NCBI GenBank assembly: GCA_002869895.2
Contig: NEWP02000010.1
Coordinates: forward strand, 144,759-208,758
Direction of reading: 5' to 3'
DNA: 64,000 nt
Source of the DNA: Nitrospira sp. CG24E
GTDB lineage: Bacteria > Nitrospirota > Nitrospiria > Nitrospirales > Nitrospiraceae
The notes beneath the pieces are model-generated. The model made no database searches. It was not told the DNA's origin and saw only the letters and a list, made by a program, of their open reading frames with translations. Both the position numbers and the translations under genes were made by a program. Each line of letters starts with the position of its first letter. The stretch's first letter is position 1. Below, piece after piece: positions 52,762 through 60,752 of the stretch.

Positions 52762-52798
52762 GGGGGAGTCGGCCAAGGCCGGCTCCCCCTTTTATTTT
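52762..52798 (+). terminator. Rho-independent terminator after the small membrane protein
   Basis: Thirteen-bp GC-rich stem (GGGGGAGTCGGCC with its complement, one T-G pair) with a two-base AA turn, then TTTTATTTT. Confidence 0.93.
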
Positions 52799-53476
52799 GC
52801 AGTCTCCCTTAAAGAAGATATTAGGGTGGGAGGAGCGCGCACCTACCGAGGACAGCATAGGTACGGCGGTGATCTCGGCGGGACTTTAGGCTTCCCAGTC
52901 AAGCTGGGCCTGCACACCATCCCAACGCTCGATCCCCTGATGAACCATATTCCCTCGGGGCGTTAAGCTCCCCCCACACGGATACGATATTCTTCCAATG
53001 CGAATCAGTCAAGCATTGGCACACAACAGAATATTCGTAAGCTCAACTCCCCGCCAGAGATAATGAAATGCTATCGGCGTGTGTACGCATAGATTCAGAA
53101 ATTCTAAGTAGCCGATCCCCTTTTCTCCTCTGAACATTCGGAGAAACCATTGTCCCTCCTTTCTCATTCAGGAGGAGAATGGTTCCTGCAATTTCTTCTT
53201 CCCCCAGTGCAGCGGACTCTCACTCTGGCGCTGGCTCTCGTACTTTTCTCCCCATTGCACCGCAATCTAATGACCACCACGTCATGCCAATTTGTACCCA
53301 TTCTGTGCCATTGCTATCTGTTACATTACTGAACGGCCTTGCAGAATTTTGGACAATTCCACTGCTCCATCGAAGTTTTCTCATTAAATAACAACACTAT
53401 AGGATGATTCTTCGGTGGTCTCGCTCTTGCTCTCCACCAGGCTGGCCGTATGGGTCCCCGTAAAGGAGATTTTGGC
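52799..53476. other. Long non-coding stretch before the PEP-CTERM gene
   Basis: About 680 bp without a convincing gene on either strand. Three inverted repeats are visible near its downstream half: TTCTCC/GGAGAA (53122-53145), AACCATT-CCTCCT with its near-complement (53145-53184), and GGTGG/CCACC shortly before the gene. A 60-residue open frame at 53150 (plus strand) has no ribosome site or likeness. A regulated leader or decayed sequence are the two readings. Confidence 0.55.
53145..53184 (+). repeat. Imperfect hairpin in the PEP-CTERM gene leader
   Basis: AACCATTGTCCCTCCT pairs with AGGAGGAGAATGGTT with a small bulge, 9-base loop. It holds an AGGAGGAG tract in its right arm. It lies 290 bp upstream of the start codon. 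No T-run follows. Confidence 0.45.
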
Positions 53477-54238
53477 ATGAAAACCCGATCCCAGTTATCG
53501 ATTAAGGGGGTGCTGTTTCAGGCGATCTCGCAATCGTCGCCACTCATTATTACCAAACCATCGCACCGCATCCGTCTTGGTGTTCTGGCGCTGGCTGTCA
53601 CGGTAAGCCTGCTTCTCTTGACTGGCGTCGCGATCAGTCCTGCCACAGCCATGACGATTCAATATTCCTTTACCGGAACTGTGAATCAAGTGACCCACCG
53701 ATTGTCATCGACATTCAGTGCGAGCCCGATCTCATCAGCTATGTCAGGCTTCATGACCGTGAACACGACAGACACGAATCCTCTCAATGCCAATATCGGT
53801 AGCTATACAGTCACAAACTTCAGCCTGAACATTGAAGGCTATACCGCGACAATGGGAACGTCCGGTAATATAGAAGTTAGAAACGGGCCACCAGGTAACG
53901 ATCAGTTTAATGTGACAGTGAATACGCCTAATGGCCCGACGGTGAGTTCCTTGGCTCCGAGGATATTTGAGATTCAACTGCGCGGTCCCAACAGTCTATT
54001 TGCCAGCGATACACTGCCAATATCTTCTCCGAGTATCACTTCTTTTACTAACCGCAATCTGTGGCGTCTGGTATTTGGGGCTGGAGCTAACAGAACGGTT
54101 TCAGGGATCATAACAGCGGTGACAGCCGTGGCAGTTGTGCCATTGCCACCTGCGGTGATCCTATTCGGCACAGCGTTGGTAGCGCTGGTCAGCCTTGGGG
54201 CAGGAAACTGGAAACAGAGAAAAACACCTCTCCCCTAG
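53477..54238 (+). CDS. PEP-CTERM sorting-domain protein
   Basis: 253 residues. A long signal sequence (hydrophobic core LGVLALAVTVSLLLLTGVAI, cleavage probably after ATA near residue 58) leads to a beta-rich body (IQYSFTGTVNQVTHRL..., Ser/Thr/Asn-rich). The C-terminus carries the exosortase signal: VPLPPAVILFGTALVALVSLG then basic GNWKQRK. Such proteins are cut and attached by an exosortase (XrtA type), often as matrix proteins of exopolysaccharide. AAAGGAG seven to eight bases before the ATG fixes the start. No exosortase gene is in the window. Confidence 0.9.
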   Translation: MKTRSQLSIKGVLFQAISQSSPLIITKPSHRIRLGVLALAVTVSLLLLTGVAISPATAMTIQYSFTGTVNQVTHRLSSTFSASPISSAMSGFMTVNTTDTNPLNANIGSYTVTNFSLNIEGYTATMGTSGNIEVRNGPPGNDQFNVTVNTPNGPTVSSLAPRIFEIQLRGPNSLFASDTLPISSPSITSFTNRNLWRLVFGAGANRTVSGIITAVTAVAVVPLPPAVILFGTALVALVSLGAGNWKQRKTPLP

Positions 54239-54260
54239 GCATCAGGCAAGGGAGAAACGC

Positions 54261-54287
54261 GGACATTCAACGTCGTTATATGTCCGT
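54261..54287. repeat. Hairpin after the PEP-CTERM gene
   Basis: CGGACAT and ATGTCCG pair over seven bases with a 13-base loop, 25 bp after the stop codon. No T-run, so a terminator role is only possible. Confidence 0.35.
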
Positions 54288-54383
54288 GACCGACCAATGA
54301 ACCAAAGGCTCATATCTACATCCGCACAGCGACAGAAATACAGAATATCCCTGATTCTCCTCACGCTATTTTTCTCCCCTGAG

Positions 54384-54758
54384 CTAGCCTTTATTCTCAC
54401 TTCGAATAGTGTGAAACATAACAGCTAGCTCACCGCCAGTTTCTTTTGCTGATACCATTCTTATTAAGAATTCTCGATTCGGAAAAACTATTTTAAGTCT
54501 GCAACGCCACATTTCTATTAAACGATCAGCAAGAAAGACATCTTCTTGATCCGTTGTTTCCAAACTGGACTTCCCAAACAAAGAGGGGATTTCGACAAGA
54601 TTAAATGCTTGCTCCGCCTTCGTTTTGTCGCCCCTGTAACGAAGCAATGCTTCGTTCAATCGTTTTCTGTCTTCGCTGTCCTCAATGGTATCTTGCAAAA
54701 ACACCATTCCATCAATCTCTACAAACTCAGGCCAGAATAGTTGAGAGTAAATCGGCAT
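54384..54758 (-). CDS. Unknown protein, second gene of a low-GC pair
   Basis: 124 residues, acidic, no membrane segment or signal. No family recognised. Features are an acidic charged helix (DTIEDSEDRKRLNEALLRYRGDKTKAEQAFNL) and a beta-rich C-terminus ending GGELAVMFHTIRSENKG. Its ATG lies 3 bp after the stop of the upstream gene and has no own ribosome site, so it depends on coupling. Base composition is visibly richer in A and T than its surroundings, suggesting later arrival. Convergent with the PEP-CTERM gene. Confidence 0.6.
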   Translation of the reverse strand: MPIYSQLFWPEFVEIDGMVFLQDTIEDSEDRKRLNEALLRYRGDKTKAEQAFNLVEIPSLFGKSSLETTDQEDVFLADRLIEMWRCRLKIVFPNREFLIRMVSAKETGGELAVMFHTIRSENKG

Positions 54759-54761
54759 ATG

Positions 54762-54998
54762 TCATTGGCTAATATCCTTTCGGCAATTCATCAGGCCGTG
54801 GAGCTCTCGGTACTTTTGGTAGAGATCCCGGTCCTTTCCCCTCTTTAGGTTCAAGAATAAACGGAGGCTCAATGCCCCCATGCGGCTTTCCATCCGTTTC
54901 ACTGGGTTACCAGCAGCATCAAACTCTGAGGCGACCAGAAAACAGGGACATTGTACTTTTTGGCTGCATCTGGCCCATTCCGTCGTACGCGCGTCCAC
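54762..54998 (-). CDS. Unknown protein, first gene of a low-GC pair
   Basis: 78 residues with a small cysteine cluster (CSQKVQCPC) and a basic C-terminal helix (LFLNLKRGKDRDLYQKYRELHGL). No family recognised. GTG start is supported by a perfect AGGAGG six bases upstream, the best evidence that it is real. An 8-bp hairpin (GATTGTTC/GAACAATC, 55041-55071) stands just upstream. Might pair functionally with the next gene as a two-component module such as an immunity or toxin-like unit; that is conjecture. Confidence 0.6.
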   Translation of the reverse strand: MDARTTEWARCSQKVQCPCFLVASEFDAAGNPVKRMESRMGALSLRLFLNLKRGKDRDLYQKYRELHGLMNCRKDISQ

Positions 54999-55446
54999 GG
55001 TGGACCTCCTGATTCCATAACTTTCCCAGAGGGAGTAGCAGATTGTTCTTTACTGCGCGCATCGAACAATCGTCATCTATCTAAATGATCCCTCCAAGCT
55101 CGCGCGTATTCCCTCTCTTGGAAGGGCACCCCTGTTGGTCGATGTGCGGCCGTCGAACGAGGCCCATCCGATTCTCTCCACCTTACTTTGGGGAAGTGGC
55201 CGAGGCTGCCCTTTACTGCGCGCATTGAACGAGCACCGTTTCACCGTGCGCGTTCTGCGAGCAAGAAGGGCACCTGGCTACTTCCTCATTCTTCTCAGAG
55301 TACGCGTTCCGCGAACAAGGAGAACGGTTCGCCACTCTATCGTCTCGTTCTGAGAATGAGGGAACAACGCGTAGAGGAGATACGGAACGAACCAGATCGC
55401 GCGAAGTCGTGCAAAATCTCGCCGGACGGGCGGATGGGGCACACCG
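54999..55446. repeat. Repeat-rich non-coding spacer
   Basis: About 450 bp without a gene. It holds degenerate copies of ~20-30 bp units: TTTACTGCGCGCATYGAAC at 55049-55067 and 55212-55230; and GTGCGCGTTCTGCGAGCAAG type at 55246-55274 and 55299-55327. Inverted pairs add hairpins: GATTGTTC/GAACAATC (55041-55071) and CTCATTCT..CAGA with TCTGAGAATGAG (55285-55360). Irregular spacing and poor identity exclude CRISPR. Confidence 0.65.
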
Positions 55447-55785
55447 CTAGGCATGCCCCGTCCCTTCTGCCTCTTCATATTCATCGATGAGCTGTTCAAG
55501 TTCATCGAGTTCGGCTGGTCGAACGTTCTGAAACGAGACCCCGAATGTATCTTCTTCGACCCATTGCACACGCGCTGCTTCGATCGAAACCGGTTCCACC
55601 GCTCCGGGAATCACCAACCGCACACGGATCACCTTGCCTGGATAGACCTCAAGGTCACAGTCGAACCTGGCGCCTCCGATTGAGAGATCCAGGGTAACCG
55701 CTTCAACCTCATGGGAGTTTCCGAGCAGAAACCCCTGCACCTGTAACGGAACCCGCCGATGCGTTCGTCGATCCACGTTACTCAT
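55447..55785 (-). CDS. PilZ-domain protein
   Basis: 112 residues, a single PilZ domain. The c-di-GMP motif RxxxR is in DRRTHRRVP (R6/R7 and R10/R11) and D/NxSxxG is DLSIGG (D33 to G38), both intact, so c-di-GMP binding is likely. The end is a highly acidic helix (LDELEQLIDEYEEAEGTG). Ribosome site weak. With the HD-GYP gene it is one of two c-di-GMP-related genes in the window; effectors of this type often act on exopolysaccharide or motility. Confidence 0.9.
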   Translation of the reverse strand: MSNVDRRTHRRVPLQVQGFLLGNSHEVEAVTLDLSIGGARFDCDLEVYPGKVIRVRLVIPGAVEPVSIEAARVQWVEEDTFGVSFQNVRPAELDELEQLIDEYEEAEGTGHA

Positions 55786-55853
55786 AGGTTGACAGGCTCA
55801 CCATGACGATGGGAGTAGCACTGACCTGGCCGAGACATCAGAATACTCATTCT

Positions 55854-56339
55854 TCATGTATGCAGCATGCAATTGGCGGCGCTGCTGACACCGTGGTCGA
55901 GTACGGTCTTCTCGACGTTAATGGTTTTCACCACCCCGTCTTCAACCACCATGGAGTAACGTTCAGAACGCCCGTTCAACCCGTAATCAGGCAAGTCAAG
56001 GCTCAAACCGATGGCACGGGTAAACGCGCCATCCGCATCCGACAGCATCGTGACCTTGCCATCGGCCCCATGCTGTTTCCCCCAAGCCTGCATGACAAAC
56101 GGATCGTTGACCGAGACACATACGATGTCATCGACGCCCTTGGCCTTGAGATCATCGGCTTTGGCGACGAAACCTGGCAGATGGTTGGCCGAACAGACCG
56201 GTGTATAGGCGCCCGGCAGGCCGAAGAGCACGACCTTCTTCCCTTTTAACAGCGTTGCAGTATCGATATTTGCAATGCCGTTGGCGCTGAGTTGCTTGAA
56301 TGTAGCGGCCGGCACAGGATCGCCTACTTTAATGGGCAT
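55854..56339 (-). CDS. Peroxiredoxin (Prx5-type)
   Basis: 161 residues, thioredoxin-fold peroxidase of the atypical Prx5/AhpE-like group. The peroxidatic cysteine C49 lies in LPGAYTPVCS (PxxxTxxC). A second cysteine, C157 near the end (AANCMLHT), could resolve it. Reduces hydrogen peroxide and alkyl hydroperoxides. GAGGAG precedes the ATG. No reductase partner is adjacent. Confidence 0.93.
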   Translation of the reverse strand: MPIKVGDPVPAATFKQLSANGIANIDTATLLKGKKVVLFGLPGAYTPVCSANHLPGFVAKADDLKAKGVDDIVCVSVNDPFVMQAWGKQHGADGKVTMLSDADGAFTRAIGLSLDLPDYGLNGRSERYSMVVEDGVVKTINVEKTVLDHGVSSAANCMLHT

Positions 56340-56367
56340 CTGACGCTCCTCTCATCATGTAGTTTGA

Positions 56368-56991
56368 TTACCGAAGCTTGAGGACCTTGCCGTCGAGTAA
56401 GGTGTCCGTCATAAACTTCTCGAAATTCTTGTTGTACAGTTCGTTGAGCAATTCCTGAGCATCCTCTGGATCGAACCAAAAGACCTGGTTGGTTCCAGCA
56501 CTGGTGAGGGCCTCGCGTACCTGGCTGCCGTCCGCGTGATTTTTCACGTACACAACCAGCCGATTCTTCGCGGTAAGGGCCGTCTGCCCGATACTGCTCT
56601 TGGCATCCACGCCGATTTCAACAAGCTGGCCTGTGATCGTCACGTCTGCTTCCGCTGCCCCACTCTCTTTGGCGACAGCCGCATTCCAGCCTCTCTCTTT
56701 GAGATAGTCGACAAAGGCCTGTGCTGTGACCTTGCCGAGGGTGCCGCTGGAGAGGTCGAAGTGACTCTCTCCGCCCCATAGATGATATCTGGTGCCAAGG
56801 TGCGATCGATCGTTGCGGTTATCTTCAAAAGGCAGGACCGCGACAGTCGCAGCACCCATTGCAGCAACCTTCTCATTGGCTCCATAGGCGATGGGAACCT
56901 TCAAGTCGATGCGCTCGCCCTTGCCGGCACAGCCGACTGCCAATACGACAATCCCGAGGAGTCCGATTACGGCAGTTTCAATGCGTCTCAT
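56368..56991 (-). CDS. Lipoprotein, YajG-like, unknown function
   Basis: 207 residues. Signal peptide with lipobox LAVGC, lipidated Cys21; then VAVLPFEDNRNDRSHLGTRYHLWGG, resembling outer-membrane lipoproteins that begin with a VxxxPFxDxR strand. A later segment VTITGQLVEIGVDAKSSIGQTALTAKNRLVVYVKN is typical of the same fold. No enzyme motif. Perfect AAGGAGG ribosome site. 69 bp after pal on the same strand. Confidence 0.8.
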   Translation of the reverse strand: MRRIETAVIGLLGIVVLAVGCAGKGERIDLKVPIAYGANEKVAAMGAATVAVLPFEDNRNDRSHLGTRYHLWGGESHFDLSSGTLGKVTAQAFVDYLKERGWNAAVAKESGAAEADVTITGQLVEIGVDAKSSIGQTALTAKNRLVVYVKNHADGSQVREALTSAGTNQVFWFDPEDAQELLNELYNKNFEKFMTDTLLDGKVLKLR

Positions 56992-57060
56992 GTATTCCTC
57001 CTTCGTGATGCGATCCGGTTGTCTGTTGGGTAGAGCTCCACCTGAAGAAATTGCGATGGC

Positions 57061-57624
57061 CTATTGCGTCACGAAATGTGCCCGCCGATTCCGTTGATAA
57101 CAGCCTTCGCTCTGCTGCGTGCAGGAAGGTCTTGCTTCGCCATAGCTTGTGGTCTCGAGCTGTGAGGCAGGAACACCCAAATCTTGCAGATATTTCTTGG
57201 TCGAGCGCGCCCGCTTCTCACCCAGGACAAGATTATAGGCTACGGTGCCACGCTCATCGCTATGGCCTTCGATCAGCGCGGTCTTACTCCCATTGGCGCG
57301 AAGCCATCCGGCATTGGCATCCAGCACCGGCATTGCATCCGCTCGAATTTGAAACTGGTCGAAATCGAAGAATATATCGCTCAATGTATTGTTGCCGGAA
57401 ACCGTGTTCGGCGAGAGCGAGAGGTTGGCCGGTACACTGCCGGAAGGCCGGTCGAACGAACGTTCCAACGGTATCGTCTTGATCGCATCCGGCAAGATTT
57501 CCTCGCTCTTGCTCTGACCTGCCTTTAATGCTCGATCTCCTGACGAGGAAGAGATTTGCTTACCGGAACAGCCTGCGACCAGAAGCATAAGGATTAGACT
57601 CAGGCTAATGGCTCTTCGATTCAT
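57061..57624 (-). CDS. pal: Peptidoglycan-associated lipoprotein (Pal/OmpA domain)
   Basis: 187 residues. Lipobox LLVAGC with lipidated Cys19, then a Ser/Lys-rich linker and an OmpA-like peptidoglycan-binding domain: IFFDFDQFQIRADAMPVLDANAGWL, IEGHSDERGTVAYNLVLGEKRARSTKKYLQDLGV. It tethers the outer membrane to the wall; in many bacteria it works with Tol proteins, which are not present here. AGGAGG before the ATG. Transcribed divergently from lnt. Confidence 0.92.
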   Translation of the reverse strand: MNRRAISLSLILMLLVAGCSGKQISSSSGDRALKAGQSKSEEILPDAIKTIPLERSFDRPSGSVPANLSLSPNTVSGNNTLSDIFFDFDQFQIRADAMPVLDANAGWLRANGSKTALIEGHSDERGTVAYNLVLGEKRARSTKKYLQDLGVPASQLETTSYGEARPSCTQQSEGCYQRNRRAHFVTQ

Positions 57625-57891
57625 AACGATAGCCTCCTATTGCCGTATCATTGGTCCGGTTACTCCGTCAGAATCAGGCTAGACTTCCCCCTCGCCTTGA
57701 CTGACCTGCCCATCCGCCCACAGGGCTCTTCACAGAGCTATAGGTCCCAGACTATTTCTTTCACTTATAGGCCATCGGCAGGTGACCGTCAACCCAAGAT
57801 CCCTCAACTCACCCTCGATAGGGTCTCGGTGTCAGGATGCTTTTCGAGCTGGAAGTTGCATCCATCTCCGGCTTTCGATAAGGTGCGGCTC

Positions 57892-59508
57892 ATGACCCAT
57901 TCCCTCGCGCGTTCGCTCGTCCTTGCCGGCGCGAGCGGGCTTTTTCTCCCACTGAGTTTCCCGAAATCCGATCTTGGGTTGTTAGCCTGGATCGCCATCG
58001 TGCCGCTACACTGGGCCTTGGACGGCAAGAGCAAGTCGCAAGCCTTTTGGATCGGTTGGCTCTCCGGCACGATTGCCTTTACCGGCATGATGTCCTGGGT
58101 CGTGACCGCCATGAACACCTACGGCAAGGTTCCGCTCGTGATCAGCTACGGACTCATGTTGCTGCTTACGGCCTACCTCGGCCTCTATGTCGGCCTCTAT
58201 TCTGCCGGAACCGTATGGTTTCAGACCCTGATTCCCCGCTACGGCCTTTTTGCAGTCCCCTGCTTGTGGGTCACGCTCGAACTGATCCGAACCTATGCGC
58301 TAAGCGGAATGCCTTGGGGGCTCCTCGGTTATTCGCAATATCGCCAGATCGAGATGATTCAGATTGCGGATCACATGGGGGTGTACGGAGTCTCGTTCCT
58401 CATCGTGCTGGTCAATGTGGCCCTCGCTGAATTGATATCCTGGCTGATGCCGCTGCTTCGAGGATTCCGTCCTGCAAAGCTTCCCTGGGAACTTGTGACG
58501 ATGGCGGCAATGCTGGTAACGCTCTCATGGGAATATGGCTTGGGGATGTCATCCGGAGCGCCCTTTGCCGATATTCCCCGATCCTCTATCAACGTAGGAG
58601 TTGTGCAGCCGAACGTGGATCAGGCCGTGAAATGGGATAATGCCTATCGAGAAGAGACTCTCGCGCGTTTCGACCGGCTGACGGAACGGATCGGCCATAC
58701 GACAGACTTGGTGATCTGGCCGGAAGCGGCAACACCGTTCATCTTCGAGCGGGAGCCGGTCTATCAGCTGCAACTCATTGCGCTGGCCAATCGAGTCCAG
58801 ACACCCATCTTGTTTGGAAGCCCCGCCCTCCGTTTCTATCCCGATCGGCGGCCCTATCTGATGAACAGCGCCTATCTCCTCTCCCCCGACGGCCAATTGC
58901 TGGGACGTTACGACAAACAGCATCTGGTGCCGTTCGGAGAATATATTCCTTTCAAATCTTCGCTGTTATTTTTCCTCGACAAATTGGTCGAGGGGATCGG
59001 TGATTTCGAAGCGGGACCCGGCCCGACAACCTTGACCTTGACGCCAAAGCTCCAGTCTGCCACGACAGGCTCTGCATCTCGGTCGGTAAAGTTCGGTGTG
59101 GCGATCTGCTACGAAGTGATCTTTCCGAATCTGGTGCGGCAATTCACTGCGAATGGGGCGGAGTTCATGGTCACCGTAACCAATGATGCCTGGTTTGGCC
59201 CATCGGGGGCTGCCTCGCAACATTTCTCGATGGTGGTATTCCGCTCGGTCGAGAATCATGTGGCCTTCGCTCGTTCAGCCAACACCGGCATTTCAGGATT
59301 TATCGACCCCTTCGGGCGCATCGTCGAGGCGACGCCGATCTTCACGGAGCAGGCTGTCAAGGCTACAATCCAGGCCTGGCGTCCGGATACGTTTTACAGT
59401 CGCCACGGCGATGTGTTTGCTTACGGCTGTGCTATAATCTGCGCGCTTTTGTTCCTCTTTGGCATGTTCCGAACCAAGGAATCCGAGCCGGACGCAGTGC
59501 CGATATAA
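57892..59508 (+). CDS. lnt: Apolipoprotein N-acyltransferase
   Basis: 538 residues. Adds the third acyl chain to outer-membrane lipoproteins, matching the Wza-like protein, Pal and the YajG-like lipoprotein here. N-terminal half has about seven membrane helices; the C-terminal nitrilase domain keeps the catalytic triad: Glu in VIWPEAATPF, Lys in YDKQHLVPFGEYIPF, Cys in GVAICYEVIFPN. Start chosen at ATG 57892 (AAGGTG upstream), since the open frame upstream to 57640 shows no likeness. Confidence 0.95.
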   Translation: MTHSLARSLVLAGASGLFLPLSFPKSDLGLLAWIAIVPLHWALDGKSKSQAFWIGWLSGTIAFTGMMSWVVTAMNTYGKVPLVISYGLMLLLTAYLGLYVGLYSAGTVWFQTLIPRYGLFAVPCLWVTLELIRTYALSGMPWGLLGYSQYRQIEMIQIADHMGVYGVSFLIVLVNVALAELISWLMPLLRGFRPAKLPWELVTMAAMLVTLSWEYGLGMSSGAPFADIPRSSINVGVVQPNVDQAVKWDNAYREETLARFDRLTERIGHTTDLVIWPEAATPFIFEREPVYQLQLIALANRVQTPILFGSPALRFYPDRRPYLMNSAYLLSPDGQLLGRYDKQHLVPFGEYIPFKSSLLFFLDKLVEGIGDFEAGPGPTTLTLTPKLQSATTGSASRSVKFGVAICYEVIFPNLVRQFTANGAEFMVTVTNDAWFGPSGAASQHFSMVVFRSVENHVAFARSANTGISGFIDPFGRIVEATPIFTEQAVKATIQAWRPDTFYSRHGDVFAYGCAIICALLFLFGMFRTKESEPDAVPI

Positions 59509-59515
59509 CTAGGAG

Positions 59516-59549
59516 CCTGTCCGACATTGACCGTTCTACGTCGGGCAGG
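59516..59549 (+). repeat. Hairpin in the prfB leader
   Basis: CCTGTCCGAC pairs with GTCGGGCAGG (ten pairs, one T-G) around a 14-base loop. It lies 22 bp before the prfB start, after lnt. No T-run. Confidence 0.45.
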
Positions 59550-59570
59550 TGCTTAAGAAAGGATCGCTCC

Positions 59571-60720
59571 ATGTTGGATGAGATAAAGAATCGTGTGCGG
59601 GCTGTCGAACAGTTGGTATCGGAACTACGGGGGCATCTTTGACTTCGCTCGCATGACAGCCGAGCTGGCACATCTTGAAGAACAGACGTCGCAGCCCGAT
59701 TTTTGGAGTCACGCGCAGAAGGCCGCTAAAATCAGCCGGAAAAAGTCCACGATCGAGCGAGACCTTCAGCAGTGGCGCGAGATCGACGAAAAAATGAACG
59801 ACCTGGGCGCGCTACTCGAATTGGCGGAAGAAAGCGGCGACGCAGGACTCGCGAAGGAGCTCACCACTGAACTGGATCGGTTTGAGCCGAAACTCGCCGC
59901 CCTGAGGCTTGAGCTTCTGCTCTCAGGCGAACTGGACCCCAACAACGCGATTGTGGCAATCCATCCTGGCGCCGGTGGGACCGAATCGCAGGACTGGGCG
60001 CAGATGCTCTTGCGCATGTACGTCCGTTGGGCCGAAAGCAAGAAATTCAAGATCGAAACGTTGGACCTGCTCCCAGGAGAAGAGGCGGGCGTGAAGAGTG
60101 TGACCCTATCGGTAACAGGGGCCTATGCCTATGGCTATCTCAAGGCAGAAGCCGGCGTGCACCGGCTGGTGCGCATTTCACCCTTCGATGCAAACAAACG
60201 GCGACATACCTCCTTTGCCTCAGTCTTCGTGTACCCTGAGGTGGATGAGGATATCGACCTCGTGATCGAAGACAAAGATCTGAAGATCGATACCTTTCGA
60301 GCCGGCGGAGCCGGCGGCCAGAATGTGAACAAGGTTGAGACGGCCATCCGCATGACGCACCTGCCGACCGGGATCGTGGTGCAATGTCAGAATGAACGGT
60401 CGCAGCTCCAAAATCGCAATGGTGCGATGAAGGTTTTGAAGGCGCGCCTCTATGAGCTGGAGTTGAAGAAAAAAGAAGCGGAGTTCAATGCGATCGTCGG
60501 AGAGAAAAAGGACATCGCCTGGGGCAGTCAAATTCGCTCCTATGTATTTCAGCCCTATCAAATGGTCAAAGATCACCGGACCGGCCACGAAGTGGGCCAG
60601 GTAGCAGCCGTCATGGACGGAGATCTCGACGGGTTTATCGAGGCCTATCTGAAGATGAAGCAGCGTGGGGCAACTGCTCTCAGCTATCAGCAGTCGGGAA
60701 TGGATGAGTTCGATAGCTAG
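59571..60720 (+). CDS. prfB: Peptide chain release factor 2 (programmed +1 frameshift)
   Basis: Terminates translation at UGA and UAA. The gene reads ATG 59571 to CTT 59637-59639, then an in-frame TGA at 59640-59642; a +1 slip skips T59640 and continues GAC TTC onward to 60720, giving about 382 residues. Beyond the shift, [15 protein letters not shown] holds the SPF stop-recognition motif and [17 protein letters not shown] the GGQ motif that triggers hydrolysis. AAAGGA precedes the ATG. An ATG-less reading from 59593 would miss the true N-terminus. Confidence 0.96.
59628..59643 (+). promoter_or_regulatory. prfB programmed +1 frameshift site
   Basis: CGG GGG CAT CTT TGA C: the slippery CTT, in-frame TGA with a following C, and an upstream G-rich Shine-Dalgarno-like CGGGGG all match the classical RF2 autoregulation site. 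Low RF2 favours the shift. Confidence 0.95.
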
Positions 60721-60752
60721 CGAAGGGAACATATCATGCGGGCGGACTGTAC

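Noticed and set aside
53150-53332. Short plus-strand open frame in the long spacer
   Set aside because: 60 codons with no ribosome site and no recognisable feature; it also covers a hairpin.
53180-53476. Possible sigma-54 promoter before the PEP-CTERM gene
   Set aside because: Searched for TGGCAC-N5-TTGC; nearest candidates (around 53347-53363, TTGGAC...CTGCT) have the wrong spacing and poor match.
54195-54428. Plus-strand open frame of 77 codons after the PEP-CTERM gene with a hydrophobic stretch
   Set aside because: Begins inside the PEP-CTERM gene, no ribosome site, no likeness; a shorter 43-codon version from 54298 is also unsupported.
54999-55446. CRISPR array
   Set aside because: Repeats are degenerate, unevenly spaced and partly inverted; no cas genes in the window.
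57640-57891. N-terminal extension of the lnt frame
   Set aside because: 84 extra codons are Ser/Arg/Pro-rich without likeness; the ATG at 57892 has a ribosome site and fits the family start.
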